From assembly GCA_943914555.1 (NCBI GenBank), contig CALUCM010000002.1, positions 1 to 64,000 of the forward strand: 64,000 nt of DNA, given 5' to 3'. The notes below the pieces were generated by a model that saw only the letters and a program-made list of their open reading frames with translations, did no database searches and was not told where the DNA came from. Below are positions 25,178 to 34,561 of this stretch, in pieces. The position numbers and the translations under genes were made by a program. This stretch comes from an uncultured Francisella sp. GTDB taxonomy: Bacteria > Pseudomonadota > Gammaproteobacteria > Burkholderiales > Neisseriaceae. How positions within the stretch are numbered: the stretch's first letter is position 1; every line of letters starts with the position of its first letter.

Positions 25178-26161
25178 ATGGCAAAATTATCGGTGCGACA
25201 GTTATACCGCGACAATCAAGATAAGTTATCTTTATCTTGGATCACAGGTAGAGAGGGTTTAGACAGTCAAATCGGTATTAATAATGAAGAGCAAGAGCAG
25301 TGGTCTTTGGTAGGGCACTTAAACTTGATCCATCCTAATAAAATTCAGGTTATAGGGCCTGCAGAGCATCAATATCTTACTGAGAAAATACAAGAGAACC
25401 AGTTTTTAACTTTTTTTGATATTGTTTCTCATAACAAAATCTGTTTAATTATCGTGGCTAATAATTTAATGATTAGCGATAAATTAAAAAAAGTGTGTGC
25501 GGCACAAGGGGTGCCTTTGATGCATTCTAAAATGGAAAGTTCACAGATTATTCAACTATTGCAGCTATATTTACAGCGAGCGTTAGCACTTTCTATTGTT
25601 ATGCATGGTGTTTTTTTGAATGTATTTGAGATTGGTACTTTGGTACAGGGAGATTCGGGTCTAGGTAAAAGTGAGCTTGCTTTAGAATTATTGTCGCGTG
25701 GACATTCTTTGATTGCTGATGATGCTGTTAGAATTTATAAAATGGGCCCAGAAACCTTAGAAGGTCGTTGTCCAAAGGTATTACAAGATTTTTTGGAAGT
25801 GCGTGGACTTGGGGTATTGAATGTACGCACTATGTTTGGAGAAACTGCAGTTCGTTTCAAAAAAAGACTTAAGCTGATTATTCAATTAGTTAGTGCCGAT
25901 GATGATTATATGAAAAACATGGATCGTTTGAGCATGCATATGGAGACTCAGACAATTCTTGATGTGCCGATGCGTAAAGTGATGATACCAGTGGGACCTG
26001 GGCGTAATATAGCTGTTTTAACAGAGGCAGCAGTGCGCCAATATATTTTGCAACTACGCGGTTTAAATAGTACCCAAGAGTTTTTGGAACGGCATCATCG
26101 CGATATGGCAGCAAAAGAATCAACACCTTTAGATGATGGTGACGATGCCTATACAGATTGA
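25178..26161 (+). CDS. hprK: HPr kinase/phosphorylase
   Basis: 327-residue bifunctional enzyme that phosphorylates or dephosphorylates a regulatory Ser in HPr-type proteins. Conserved features are the P-loop GDSGLGKS (158-165), His143 in MHGV, the acidic DD at 181-182 and the HprK signature LEVRGLGVLNVRTMFG (about 207-222). Length is normal. No ptsH (HPr) or rapZ gene follows. The next genes are lipases on the other strand. It is operonic with ptsN and probably part of a signalling, not sugar-transport, phosphotransferase chain. Confidence 0.94.
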   Translation: MAKLSVRQLYRDNQDKLSLSWITGREGLDSQIGINNEEQEQWSLVGHLNLIHPNKIQVIGPAEHQYLTEKIQENQFLTFFDIVSHNKICLIIVANNLMISDKLKKVCAAQGVPLMHSKMESSQIIQLLQLYLQRALALSIVMHGVFLNVFEIGTLVQGDSGLGKSELALELLSRGHSLIADDAVRIYKMGPETLEGRCPKVLQDFLEVRGLGVLNVRTMFGETAVRFKKRLKLIIQLVSADDDYMKNMDRLSMHMETQTILDVPMRKVMIPVGPGRNIAVLTEAAVRQYILQLRGLNSTQEFLERHHRDMAAKESTPLDDGDDAYTD

Positions 26162-26355
26162 AGATCTACTTTTTTATACCAGAATGGTTATTTTAATTAA
26201 ACACAAATAGTCTACTAGGCTGGTTTTTTAGGTGATATTAAAAAGCTCAGTCTTATTTATACTTATTTCTGCCTATAATGTTGCTTCTTACAATGAAACA
26301 CGCAGTAGAGACAAACTGCATATTTTAAAGATGATAAGAAAATCAGGAAATAAAG

Positions 26356-27573
26356 CTATTTAGCCATTATTTTTTTTACAAACGGGATACTATCTTTTTT
26401 TGAGGTATTAACGGTTCCACTATGATCTTGGTCAGGATAGAACTTAAAAGTAACTGGTTGGCGATTGGCTTTTAATTTTGCCGCAAGAGCAAGAGCTCCA
26501 GGCATGAATACGTCTGTATCAAGCCCACCTTGTCCAATAAAAATTGGTTCTTGATAACCATTTTCTGGAATAGCCATATAGTCGGTTAGAGCTTTCTTAA
26601 ACCCTGGAATTAAGTTTAATGGTTTTGCAAATAATTTTCCCAAACGAACATTTTCTTTTTTAACAAGATCTCCAATGCCTTCTGGCGAACGATGACCGGG
26701 TGTTGAGAGAGTATCACAGATAGGTCCTTCAGCTGTATTAACCCATTTTCTGCCATATTCCGTTAAATAGGAGTCAAGATTCCATTCTGGATGTGCGGTG
26801 CGCAGTCCTGAGATGATATAAAGCACGTATACTGTCAAGTTGGGGAAATTTTTTTGTCCTAGAACACTAGAAGAAATGACCCCTGGTCGAAAAATCAAAG
26901 GCAGGATTGTTTCAATATAAGCGGGGACACCTGTTGCGACTGCGCCGCGATAGGAAAGTCCATTGCTATTACCACCAAATTCATCAGCGTAGCGAGCAGT
27001 AAAAAGAGCAGCGGCCCCTCCTTGAGATTGTCCAGCTACAAACCATTTTTTAGAAAGTGAAGAAAAATGTGCAGTAGCAGCTTTTACCGCATCAACAACA
27101 TTATGTGCTTCTATTTTGCCATCAAGGTAGGGATGATTACCAGGTGTGCCAAGCCCAACATAGTCACTGGCAACAATTGCATATCCTTGATCAATCCATG
27201 AATTGAGATAATCCCAATCACGCTCCCAAGCGGCAGGGCCGTTGATGGAATATGCACACCGGTCATTAAGTCCAACGGTACCATGTGCCCAAGCCATCAC
27301 GGGCCAACCACCTTGCGGTGGATTACTTTTTGGCAAGTAAACTGCGGCGGTTGATAAAGCAGGTTCACCTCGAGAACCGGTGGTCCAATATGTTATGCGA
27401 TAAGACTGCCCTGAATGAGGTAGGGTAATTTCAGGATTGAGTGTTTCTATTTTGGTCACAGCACCTGGCTGCAATAATAGTTTGTGGCTGCTAGTATTAA
27501 TTATAGGCGGCAATGTGCTAAAGCCAGTAGCAAAAACAAGGCAAATACTAGCGATAAGAATGTCAGGTTTCAT
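26356..27573 (-). CDS. Secreted alpha/beta-hydrolase lipase (secretory lipase-like)
   Basis: 405-residue exported hydrolase with a Sec-type signal peptide (MKPDILIASICLVFATGFS). The serine nucleophile is in GQSQGG (about residues 185-190). A plausible acid is the Asp in GGLDTDVFMPG, and the His is in DQDHSGT near the C-terminus. The sequence resembles the secretory-lipase (LIP) type of alpha/beta hydrolase. It has strong GAGGAG upstream of the ATG. A close paralog lies about 550 bp away on the same strand. Its likely substrates are lipids or esters outside the cytoplasm. Only the fold and triad are supported, not the exact substrate. Confidence 0.82.
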   Translation of the reverse strand: MKPDILIASICLVFATGFSTLPPIINTSSHKLLLQPGAVTKIETLNPEITLPHSGQSYRITYWTTGSRGEPALSTAAVYLPKSNPPQGGWPVMAWAHGTVGLNDRCAYSINGPAAWERDWDYLNSWIDQGYAIVASDYVGLGTPGNHPYLDGKIEAHNVVDAVKAATAHFSSLSKKWFVAGQSQGGAAALFTARYADEFGGNSNGLSYRGAVATGVPAYIETILPLIFRPGVISSSVLGQKNFPNLTVYVLYIISGLRTAHPEWNLDSYLTEYGRKWVNTAEGPICDTLSTPGHRSPEGIGDLVKKENVRLGKLFAKPLNLIPGFKKALTDYMAIPENGYQEPIFIGQGGLDTDVFMPGALALAAKLKANRQPVTFKFYPDQDHSGTVNTSKKDSIPFVKKIMAK

Positions 27574-28127
27574 ATGTGGTATTTCTCCTCTGGATTAAGT
27601 GCAGCCCTAGGAAGATCTCTACAAAAGTCTACGTATTAAGATGGTGCTTATTTGAGGCATAACAGCCGCGTGACCAATGTATGAATGGTCAGACAGTGGT
27701 AATTGTACCAAGAAATATTTATTATGAAAATGACAACACTTAAAAGCATTTTCTGTAAAGAAGAAGCAGTCAGTTTTGTTTTGAGAAAAGAAAGAATTAT
27801 GTCAAAATCAGATCTTGAGTGAGTCTAATTTTCAGCGGGTAAGGTTAGCTAACTGAACTGAAGTTTATATTCATCAAAAACTGTATCCAAACATTACAAC
27901 TGATTCATTAATGTCATCCATTAATTTGGGCAATTTATTATTTGACAGCAGAATGTGCTAATTTATTTTCTAACTGTTGTTTTTCAAGCATTTAAAAACC
28001 CTTAAAGCAGCATTATTTTGTATCGTAGCAATAAGAAATCAAATTTGCTAAGAAAAATATCAAATTAATTAAGAAGAAAAGACTCACTATCATGGTAGTA
28101 GTCCGATATAAGGCCAATAAGAAAAAT
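27574..28127. other. 554-bp gap between lipase paralogs, no gene seen
   Basis: AT-rich sequence with no open frame that resembles a protein and no RNA gene I can recognise. It should contain the minus-strand promoter of the first lipase gene just upstream of 27573. No clear hairpin terminator for the second lipase gene was found. Confidence 0.6.
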
Positions 28128-29406
28128 TTATTTAGCCATTATTTTTTTTACGAATGAAATACTTTCTTTCTTTGAGGCATTAACCGTCCCGCTATGATCT
28201 TGGTTTAGATAAAACTTAAAGGTAACTGGTTGGCGGTTGGCTTTCAATTTTGCTGCAAGAGCAACGGCACCAGGCATAAATATATCCGTATCAAGCCCAC
28301 CTTGTCCAATAAAGATTGGTTCATGATAGTTACTTTCCGGCACTGCCATATAGTCGGCTAGGGCTTTACTGAATCCTGAAATAGTATCTAAAGGTTTTAC
28401 AAACAATTTTTCTAAGCGAACATTTTCTTTTTCTACTAGGTGCTCAAAACCTTTTGACGATGGATGATTAGGCGTGAACGAACCACAAATTGGTCCTTCA
28501 GCCGTATCAACCCAATTTTTTCCATATTGAGATAAATAAGAATCAAGATGCCATTCGGGATGTGCAGTACGCAGCCCTGATATGATATAAAGAGCATAAA
28601 CTGTCAGGTTGGAGATATAATTTTTTCGGCCCAGAATGCCGGGCAGAACAGGTAGCGGACGGAACACTAAAGGAAGTATTTTTTCAATATAGGCAGGTAC
28701 ACCTGTTGCTACCGCGCCACGATAGGAAAGTCCATTATGGTTACCTCCATATTCATTGGCATAGCGAGCTGTGAAAAGAGCAACACCGCCACCTTGAGAT
28801 TGACCTATCACAAACCACTTCTTAGCAAGAGGAAGGAAATGAGATGTGGCTGCTTTAACGGCATCAACCACATTATGCGCTCCTATTTTTCCATCGAGGT
28901 AAGGATGTTTCCCTGGTGCACCAAGCCCAACATAATCACTAGCTACAATTGCATATCCCTGGTCCATCCATGAATTAAGGTAATTCCAATCATGTCCCCA
29001 GGCAGCAGGACCATTGGTAGAATATGCACATTGATTATTAAGCCCAATAGTTGCATGTGCCCAAGCCATTACCGGCCAGCCACCTCGTGGCGCATTACCT
29101 TTTGATAGGTACACGGCAGCTGTTGAAAGAGCAGGTTTATTTTGAGAACCAACGGTCCAATATGTCATATGGTAGGATCGCCCTGCCTGCGGGTGCGCTA
29201 TGGCAGTTTTATCTGAATAATGAAGTGATTCTATTTTGACAACAGTACCAGGTTGGTTGCGTGCGCTTGCTGTAGGCAACGATAAACTGGCTATGCGCCT
29301 GCCATTAGGGCTGATAATGTCTGCGGACATAGCAAAATTAGCAGCAGGACCAAAGCAAATACTAATAATAAAAATGCTTAGTGCTTAGTTTTATACGCGA
29401 TAACAT
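28128..29406 (-). pseudogene. Second secreted lipase paralog, signal peptide frameshifted
   Basis: The 400-codon main frame (28128-29330) is clearly paralogous to the lipase at 26356-27573 and keeps GQSQGG, GGLDTDIFMPG and NQDHSGT. Its first ATG (29330) has no ribosome binding site and lies after the signal region. Upstream, the frame reads SIFIISICFGPAANFA, a signal core similar to the paralog, but without any start codon. An ATG at 29406 with GGAG at 29413-29416 starts MLSRIKLSTKHF in another frame. Removing one base from the A5 run at 29370-29374 joins them into a full signal peptide. So the gene is recently frameshifted, or switchable at that run, or carries a sequencing error. The enzyme domain itself is intact. 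Confidence 0.75.
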
Positions 29407-29511
29407 CTTTTTCTCCTGCGGGAGTGTTTTAATAATCCTGAATTTTAATGGCACCGATTATAGGTATAGCACCTGATATTGTTAAGCCTAACAAACCACC
29501 GGATAAGAAAT

Positions 29512-30102
29512 TTATTTTCCGACTTTATTTTCCTTACGCTGTAATAACTTAATAATATTGTCCTTGTGGCGAACAATCACTAATAAACAGATCATTGTTA
29601 AAGTTATCTGATAAATTTTTTCATCGAGAAAATAAAGAGAAAGCAAAGGGCAGGCCAAATAAGTGATGAGTGCTGATAAAGAGGAAATTCTAGTAATAAA
29701 CACCAAAATAAGCCATAGGGTACACATGATTAATCCCACCGGCCAAGATAATCCATAAATTACTCCAATGGCAGTTGCTACTCCTTTACCTCCTTGGAAT
29801 TTAAAGAAGATGGGGAACATGTGACCTAAGACAACAGCGATACTCACTAAAGCAACAGTTAGAGTAGAGAAGTGGTAATGAATCGCCATAAAAACAATCA
29901 AAAAACCTTTTAGGGTATCTCCTACCAAGGTTAGTAGGGCAGCCAGTTTATTTCCGCTACGCATCACATTAGTGGCACCGGGGTTATTTGAACCATACTG
30001 CCTTGGGTCCTTTAGATGGAAAAAATGCGAAACAAGGATGGCAAAAGATACAGAGCCCAACAAATAGGCCACAATGATTAAAATAATTGAACTAATGTCC
30101 AT
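29512..30102 (-). CDS. plsY: Glycerol-3-phosphate acyltransferase PlsY
   Basis: 196-residue inner-membrane enzyme that acylates glycerol-3-phosphate using acyl-phosphate, the first step of phospholipid synthesis. It has about five membrane helices and the three conserved cytoplasmic motifs: GSVSFAIL near the N-terminus, GSNNPGATNVMRSGNK (about 37-52) and HMFPIFFKFQGGKGVAT (about 93-109). It is divergent from folB with a 64-bp gap, an arrangement seen in related bacteria. Confidence 0.95.
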   Translation of the reverse strand: MDISSIILIIVAYLLGSVSFAILVSHFFHLKDPRQYGSNNPGATNVMRSGNKLAALLTLVGDTLKGFLIVFMAIHYHFSTLTVALVSIAVVLGHMFPIFFKFQGGKGVATAIGVIYGLSWPVGLIMCTLWLILVFITRISSLSALITYLACPLLSLYFLDEKIYQITLTMICLLVIVRHKDNIIKLLQRKENKVGK

Positions 30103-30166
30103 GATATACTTTGCTTTCTGAAATTAGGCGGGCATTTTATCTTAAAAGAAAGCAAAGTGAAAGCAG

Positions 30167-30556
30167 ATGCAGATGGTAACAGAGCTAAAGAGGACAGCAA
30201 TAGATGAATTAAAACTATCAGGCATACAAATCGCCACAAAATTAGGTGTCGCTGCCTGGGAGTATCAGCACCCACAAATTGTAATAGTTGATTTGGTATT
30301 AGGCATAGACAATCAAGCGAAAAAGACAGATAAGTTAAAAGATACGGTTGATTATGCTGTTTTATTAGATCAATTGACGCGGCATTATCGTCTGCTACAT
30401 TTTCGTCTATTAGAAGCATTGGCCGAGGATATGGCACAATTTGTATTGGCTCACTTTGCGGTAGAAAAAGTCGCTTTGCAACTTACCAAACAAGGTATTT
30501 TACCAATGGTAAGAGAAGTCAGTGTTGCCATAGAGCGGCAAAAAAGGGGGAAGTAA
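30167..30556 (+). CDS. folB: Dihydroneopterin aldolase
   Basis: 129-residue folate-pathway enzyme that converts dihydroneopterin to 6-hydroxymethyl-dihydropterin. The family pattern is seen in LSGIQIATKLGVAAWE (Glu32 region), DTVDYAVLLDQL and the late LTKQGI segment with the conserved Lys. The N-terminus is about ten residues longer than usual, so the ATG at 30167 or the one at 30173 may be used. It is followed after 2 bp by nadK and is likely co-transcribed. Confidence 0.92.
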   Translation: MQMVTELKRTAIDELKLSGIQIATKLGVAAWEYQHPQIVIVDLVLGIDNQAKKTDKLKDTVDYAVLLDQLTRHYRLLHFRLLEALAEDMAQFVLAHFAVEKVALQLTKQGILPMVREVSVAIERQKRGK

Positions 30557-30558
30557 AA

Positions 30559-31443
30559 GTGTTCGATTGCATTGGTATGGTGTTAAGAAAAGAAACACCA
30601 TATATTCACGAGTTCTCCATCCACATGGTCAAAACCTTGCTTGGCTTAGGTAAGCAGGTTGTACTGGAACAACAAAGCTGGCAAGAACTTAAAGCGCTTT
30701 TTGATCAAGAGCTAAAAACCAAAATTTATCCTTTGAGTTTAGAAAACTTAAACCAACTGGCACAGGTAGTGATCGTGATAGGAGGAGATGGTACCTTGCT
30801 TCACGTGGCACGTGGTTTGGCTGGTTGTCAACGGCCGATGATTGGCATCAATCGCGGACGTTTGGGTTTTTTAACCCAAGTAAAGGAAGGAGCTTTTGAA
30901 GCAGTGCTGCGTATTTTATCAGGTCACTATAAGGAAGAAAAACGGATTTTATTGGAAGCTGTTGTTCAGCGTGAACAAAAAGAGGTGTTTTGTAGCTTAG
31001 CTTTAAATGAGATTACAATCAGTCGAGGTGGGCAGGGCAAGCTTATTGAGTTTGAAGTTTTTATTAATCAAGAATTTGTTTATACCCAACGTTCCGATGG
31101 GCTAATTATTGCCACACCCACGGGTTCAACAGCTTATTGTCTAGCAGCAGGTGGACCGATTCTTTATGCCACACTTCCTGCTTTTACTTTGGTACCGATA
31201 TGCCCGCATTCTCTAAGTAACCGCCCGGTAGTGATTAATGATGATGCCAAGATAGAGGTTTTGATGGTCAATGGAGGGGACAGTCGTGTTCATTTTGACG
31301 GCAATGAATATGTTAAATTGCGTAGTATGGATCGGGTTACAATTAGAAAATATTCTTCGTCACTCACTTTATTACAGCCTTTAGATTATCGTTACTTTAA
31401 GACCTTGCGACAAAAATTGCATTGGGGAGAACAGTTGGTTTAA
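30559..31443 (+). CDS. nadK: NAD kinase
   Basis: 294-residue ATP-NAD kinase that makes NADP+. The diagnostic GGDGT motif (VIVIGGDGTLLHVAR, about 70-84) and NRGRLGFLT (about 99-107) are present. ALNEITISRG and the TPTGSTAYCLAAGGPI segment follow. The gene starts with GTG at 30559, preceded by GGGGGAAG. It lies between folB and recN; nadK-recN is a common proteobacterial neighbourhood. Confidence 0.96.
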   Translation: MFDCIGMVLRKETPYIHEFSIHMVKTLLGLGKQVVLEQQSWQELKALFDQELKTKIYPLSLENLNQLAQVVIVIGGDGTLLHVARGLAGCQRPMIGINRGRLGFLTQVKEGAFEAVLRILSGHYKEEKRILLEAVVQREQKEVFCSLALNEITISRGGQGKLIEFEVFINQEFVYTQRSDGLIIATPTGSTAYCLAAGGPILYATLPAFTLVPICPHSLSNRPVVINDDAKIEVLMVNGGDSRVHFDGNEYVKLRSMDRVTIRKYSSSLTLLQPLDYRYFKTLRQKLHWGEQLV

Positions 31444-31448
31444 ATCTT

Positions 31449-33104
31449 ATGTTAAAAGTCATTGCTTTGAGGAATTTTGCCATTGTTGACTCATTAGAAG
31501 TAGAATTTCATGAGGGTTTTTCAGTACTTACTGGAGAAACAGGTGCTGGTAAATCTATTGTATTAGATGCTTTAAGCTTGTTGATGGGGGAAAAAGCAGA
31601 CATAGCAAAGATTAAAAACCATACTGATCAATCGATCATACAGGCAATTTTTGATATCAGTAAACTTTTTTTCTTACAAAAATATTTAGATGAGAATGAA
31701 CTTCCCTATGAAGAAGGGGAGTTATTAATTAAACGAGTATTAAGACGGGACGGTAAAAATAAAAATTATGTGGGCGAAGTGTTGGTATCACTGAACCAGT
31801 TGCGACAGATTGCTGGTTTTTTAATCGATATATATGCGCAAAACAGTCAGCAAAGATTGCTTTCTGAGCCCATACAACGTCTGTGGCTTGATGATTATGC
31901 TGGACATCAAGTATTGGTTGATCAAGTAAAAACTGCTTTTCAACATTGGCAAGTACTACGCAAGGATTATGAGAAAGCCCAGCAGGTGGGTGAGAAACAG
32001 CAAATTTTATTAGATCATTTGCGCTGGCAAAGCCAAGAATTATCTAGTTTAAATCCACAGCCAGATGAATGGCATACGCTCTCACGACGCTATGATGCTA
32101 TGAGTCATCATCAAGCTATTATGGAGTTATCTCATGAAGTAGAAGAATTGATCAATGCTGATAATGGTTTAAATGAGAAAGTTGCCTATATTACTTCACG
32201 GTTAAATAGTTTGAGTGGACATGAATATCGTTTTGCAGAAAGTTTAGGTATTTTAGAGAGTATAGAAGCAGAGTTAAGTGAAGTTGCAAGTAATATGCGT
32301 GAAATATACTCTCAATCTAGCCTTGATGAAGAGGATTTTTTAGCACTATCGGATCGGTTAGCGCAATTAAACGCCATGGCAAAAAAATATGCGATTGATG
32401 TTGAAGAATTGCCAGAGAAATATCATGAAGTTAAGAGGTCATTGCTAGAGTTAGAAAATCATCAAGGGATTGAAGAATTAAAAGATCGTTTAATAAAGGC
32501 TCAAAATCACTACCAAGAAGCTGCTTTGGCTTTAAAAGAGTCACGTCAACAAGCGGCAGAAAAGCTCTCTTCTGAAGTAATGTACATTATGCATCAACTT
32601 TTAATGCCACACGCTATTTTTGCTATACATTTTTCTGAAGGAGAACCTTCCTCACATGGCAATGAGTCCGTGCAATTTATGGTGTCTATGAATCTGGGGA
32701 GTGATTTATACCCTCTTAGCAAAATTGCTTCTGGAGGGGAACTGTCACGCATCAGTTTGGCTTTGCAAGTGGTCGTCAGTCAATTTAATCGCATTCCCAC
32801 TCTTGTTTTTGATGAAGTCGATACTGGAATGAGTGGGCAGGCTGCTGATCGTGTCGGTTATTATCTCAAGCAACTATCTAAATTTCATCAAATTTTTTTA
32901 GTTACCCATCTTCCGCAGGTTGCAGCTTATGCAAATAATCATTATGAAGTGAGTAAAAGTGTAAAAAAAGGTAAAACGGTGAGTCAAATAAAACTGTTAA
33001 ATAAAGAGGATAGAGAAACAGAAATTGCTCGTATGCTAGGTGGTGGTACTATTACCGATTTAAGCAGACAACATGCCCAAGAACTATTGTCTTTAGCGAA
33101 GTAA
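31449..33104 (+). CDS. recN: DNA repair protein RecN
   Basis: 551-residue SMC-like ATPase for double-strand break repair. The N-terminal MLKVIALRNFAIVDSLEVEF with Walker A GETGAGKSIV (about 30-39), central coiled coils, and the C-terminal signature SGGELSRISLALQ with Walker B TLVFDEVDTGMSG are complete. The ATG at 31449 gives the family N-terminus, 5 bp after the nadK stop. The in-frame ATG at 31422 would overlap nadK. Length is close to E. coli RecN. Confidence 0.96.
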   Translation: MLKVIALRNFAIVDSLEVEFHEGFSVLTGETGAGKSIVLDALSLLMGEKADIAKIKNHTDQSIIQAIFDISKLFFLQKYLDENELPYEEGELLIKRVLRRDGKNKNYVGEVLVSLNQLRQIAGFLIDIYAQNSQQRLLSEPIQRLWLDDYAGHQVLVDQVKTAFQHWQVLRKDYEKAQQVGEKQQILLDHLRWQSQELSSLNPQPDEWHTLSRRYDAMSHHQAIMELSHEVEELINADNGLNEKVAYITSRLNSLSGHEYRFAESLGILESIEAELSEVASNMREIYSQSSLDEEDFLALSDRLAQLNAMAKKYAIDVEELPEKYHEVKRSLLELENHQGIEELKDRLIKAQNHYQEAALALKESRQQAAEKLSSEVMYIMHQLLMPHAIFAIHFSEGEPSSHGNESVQFMVSMNLGSDLYPLSKIASGGELSRISLALQVVVSQFNRIPTLVFDEVDTGMSGQAADRVGYYLKQLSKFHQIFLVTHLPQVAAYANNHYEVSKSVKKGKTVSQIKLLNKEDRETEIARMLGGGTITDLSRQHAQELLSLAK

Positions 33105-33117
33105 GATCATTTATTAA

Positions 33118-33405
33118 CTATTTTTTAGTAAATAAGTAAGGAGAAGTAAGGTCTTTGGGATGTTCAATACCAATTGAAATATCACTTTTTACTATGCAGC
33201 AGCAGGGTAATATTTCATTTGGGCCAATATAAGCTAAGGGGGAGAAGTTGTAGGATACATGTCCACTTTTCAATGTTAATCGACAAGTTCCACACATCCC
33301 TTGGCGGCAATGATATTCTGGCCTATAGCCGTTTTTTTCTAATGTTTCAAGTAAATTTTCTTCTTCTTGAATTTCAAAGCTTCCTGAATCAGTTGTCACT
33401 AACAT
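33118..33405 (-). CDS. yfaE: 2Fe-2S ferredoxin (YfaE-like, ribonucleotide reductase maintenance)
   Basis: 95-residue plant-type ferredoxin. The cluster ligands are in YHCRQGMCGTCR and the later LPCCC, giving the CxxxxCxxC...C pattern. It begins 7 bp after nrdB and is last in the nrdA-nrdB-ferredoxin run. In E. coli this small ferredoxin helps maintain the diferric-tyrosyl cofactor of NrdB, and the location supports the same role. The longer frame to 33468 overlaps nrdB, so the internal ATG is preferred. Confidence 0.92.
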   Translation of the reverse strand: MLVTTDSGSFEIQEEENLLETLEKNGYRPEYHCRQGMCGTCRLTLKSGHVSYNFSPLAYIGPNEILPCCCIVKSDISIGIEHPKDLTSPYLFTKK

Positions 33406-33412
33406 GGGTGGT

Positions 33413-34546
33413 TTAGAGTTCAAATTCCTCAAGATTATCTGTATCCACTTGTGAGTCAATTTGCCCAACCAGATAAGAACTTAGCTCTACTTCCTGAGGA
33501 GCTACCTGAACATTATCCGACACTAGCCAAGTATTAATCCAAGGAATGGGGTTTTGTGTGGCATGGGGATATACCGCGTCTAAGCCCACACTTTTCATGC
33601 GGATATTAGTGATGTATTCAACATATTGGTATAAGATCTCTTTATTAAGACCAATCATTGAACCTTCTTTAAAGAGATATTTAGCCCAATCTTTTTCCTG
33701 TTTTGATGCATGATAAAAGATATCTTCACATTCTTTTTTGCACTCCTTAGCGATGACAGCCATTTCAGGATCATCATGTCCAGCGCGCAAAATGTTCAAC
33801 ATGTGTTGGGTAGAAGTTAAATGCAGTGCTTCATCACGGGCGATTAGACGAATAATTTTGGCATTACCCTCCATTAATTTTCGCTCTGCAAAAGCAAAAG
33901 AACAAGCAAAGCTAACATAAAAACGCACTGCTTCTAAAATATTAACGCACATCAAGCAGAGGTATAATTTCTTTTTTAGTTCATATCGTTGAATATTAAT
34001 TTGTCGGCCTTTGATGTGATGCTTTCCCTCTCCATAAGTACAGTAGAGCACGTTATAATGAATAAAGTCATCATAATAGTGAGAGATATCTTTGGCTCGC
34101 TTGATAATTTCTTTATTGCGTACGATGTCATCAAATACAATAGAGGGATTATTGACAATATTGCGGATAATATGCGTATAAGAACGTGAGTGAATGGTTT
34201 CAGAAAAAGACCAAGTTTCTACCCAAGTTTCTAATTCAGGTAGAGAAATAACTGGTAAGAAGGCAATGTTAGGGCTTCTACCTTGAATGGAGTCCAAAAG
34301 TGTTTGGTATTTTAAGTTACTTAAAAAAATATGCTTTTCATTTTCAGGTAAATTATGAAAATCGATTCGGTCCTGAGACACATCTACTTCTTCTGGTCGC
34401 CAGAAAAAACTTAACTGTTTTTCAATTAGTTGCTCAAAAATTTCATATTTTTGTTGATCATAGCGAGAAACATTGACAGGTTGACCAAAAAACATGGGTT
34501 CTTTAAGTGCGTCATTGGCTTTTTGACTAAACGTGGTGTACAACAT
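33413..34546 (-). CDS. nrdB: Class Ia ribonucleotide reductase beta subunit
   Basis: 377-residue radical-generating subunit that makes deoxyribonucleotides with NrdA. It is very similar to E. coli NrdB throughout. The radical Tyr is Tyr123 (SRSYTHIIRN), and iron ligands include Asp85, Glu116 and His119. The C-terminal tail (SSYLVGQIDSQVDTDNLEEFEL) matches the peptide that docks on NrdA. It lies 15 bp downstream of nrdA. Confidence 0.97.
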   Translation of the reverse strand: MLYTTFSQKANDALKEPMFFGQPVNVSRYDQQKYEIFEQLIEKQLSFFWRPEEVDVSQDRIDFHNLPENEKHIFLSNLKYQTLLDSIQGRSPNIAFLPVISLPELETWVETWSFSETIHSRSYTHIIRNIVNNPSIVFDDIVRNKEIIKRAKDISHYYDDFIHYNVLYCTYGEGKHHIKGRQINIQRYELKKKLYLCLMCVNILEAVRFYVSFACSFAFAERKLMEGNAKIIRLIARDEALHLTSTQHMLNILRAGHDDPEMAVIAKECKKECEDIFYHASKQEKDWAKYLFKEGSMIGLNKEILYQYVEYITNIRMKSVGLDAVYPHATQNPIPWINTWLVSDNVQVAPQEVELSSYLVGQIDSQVDTDNLEEFEL

Positions 34547-34561
34547 ACTTATCGCCTTTAA

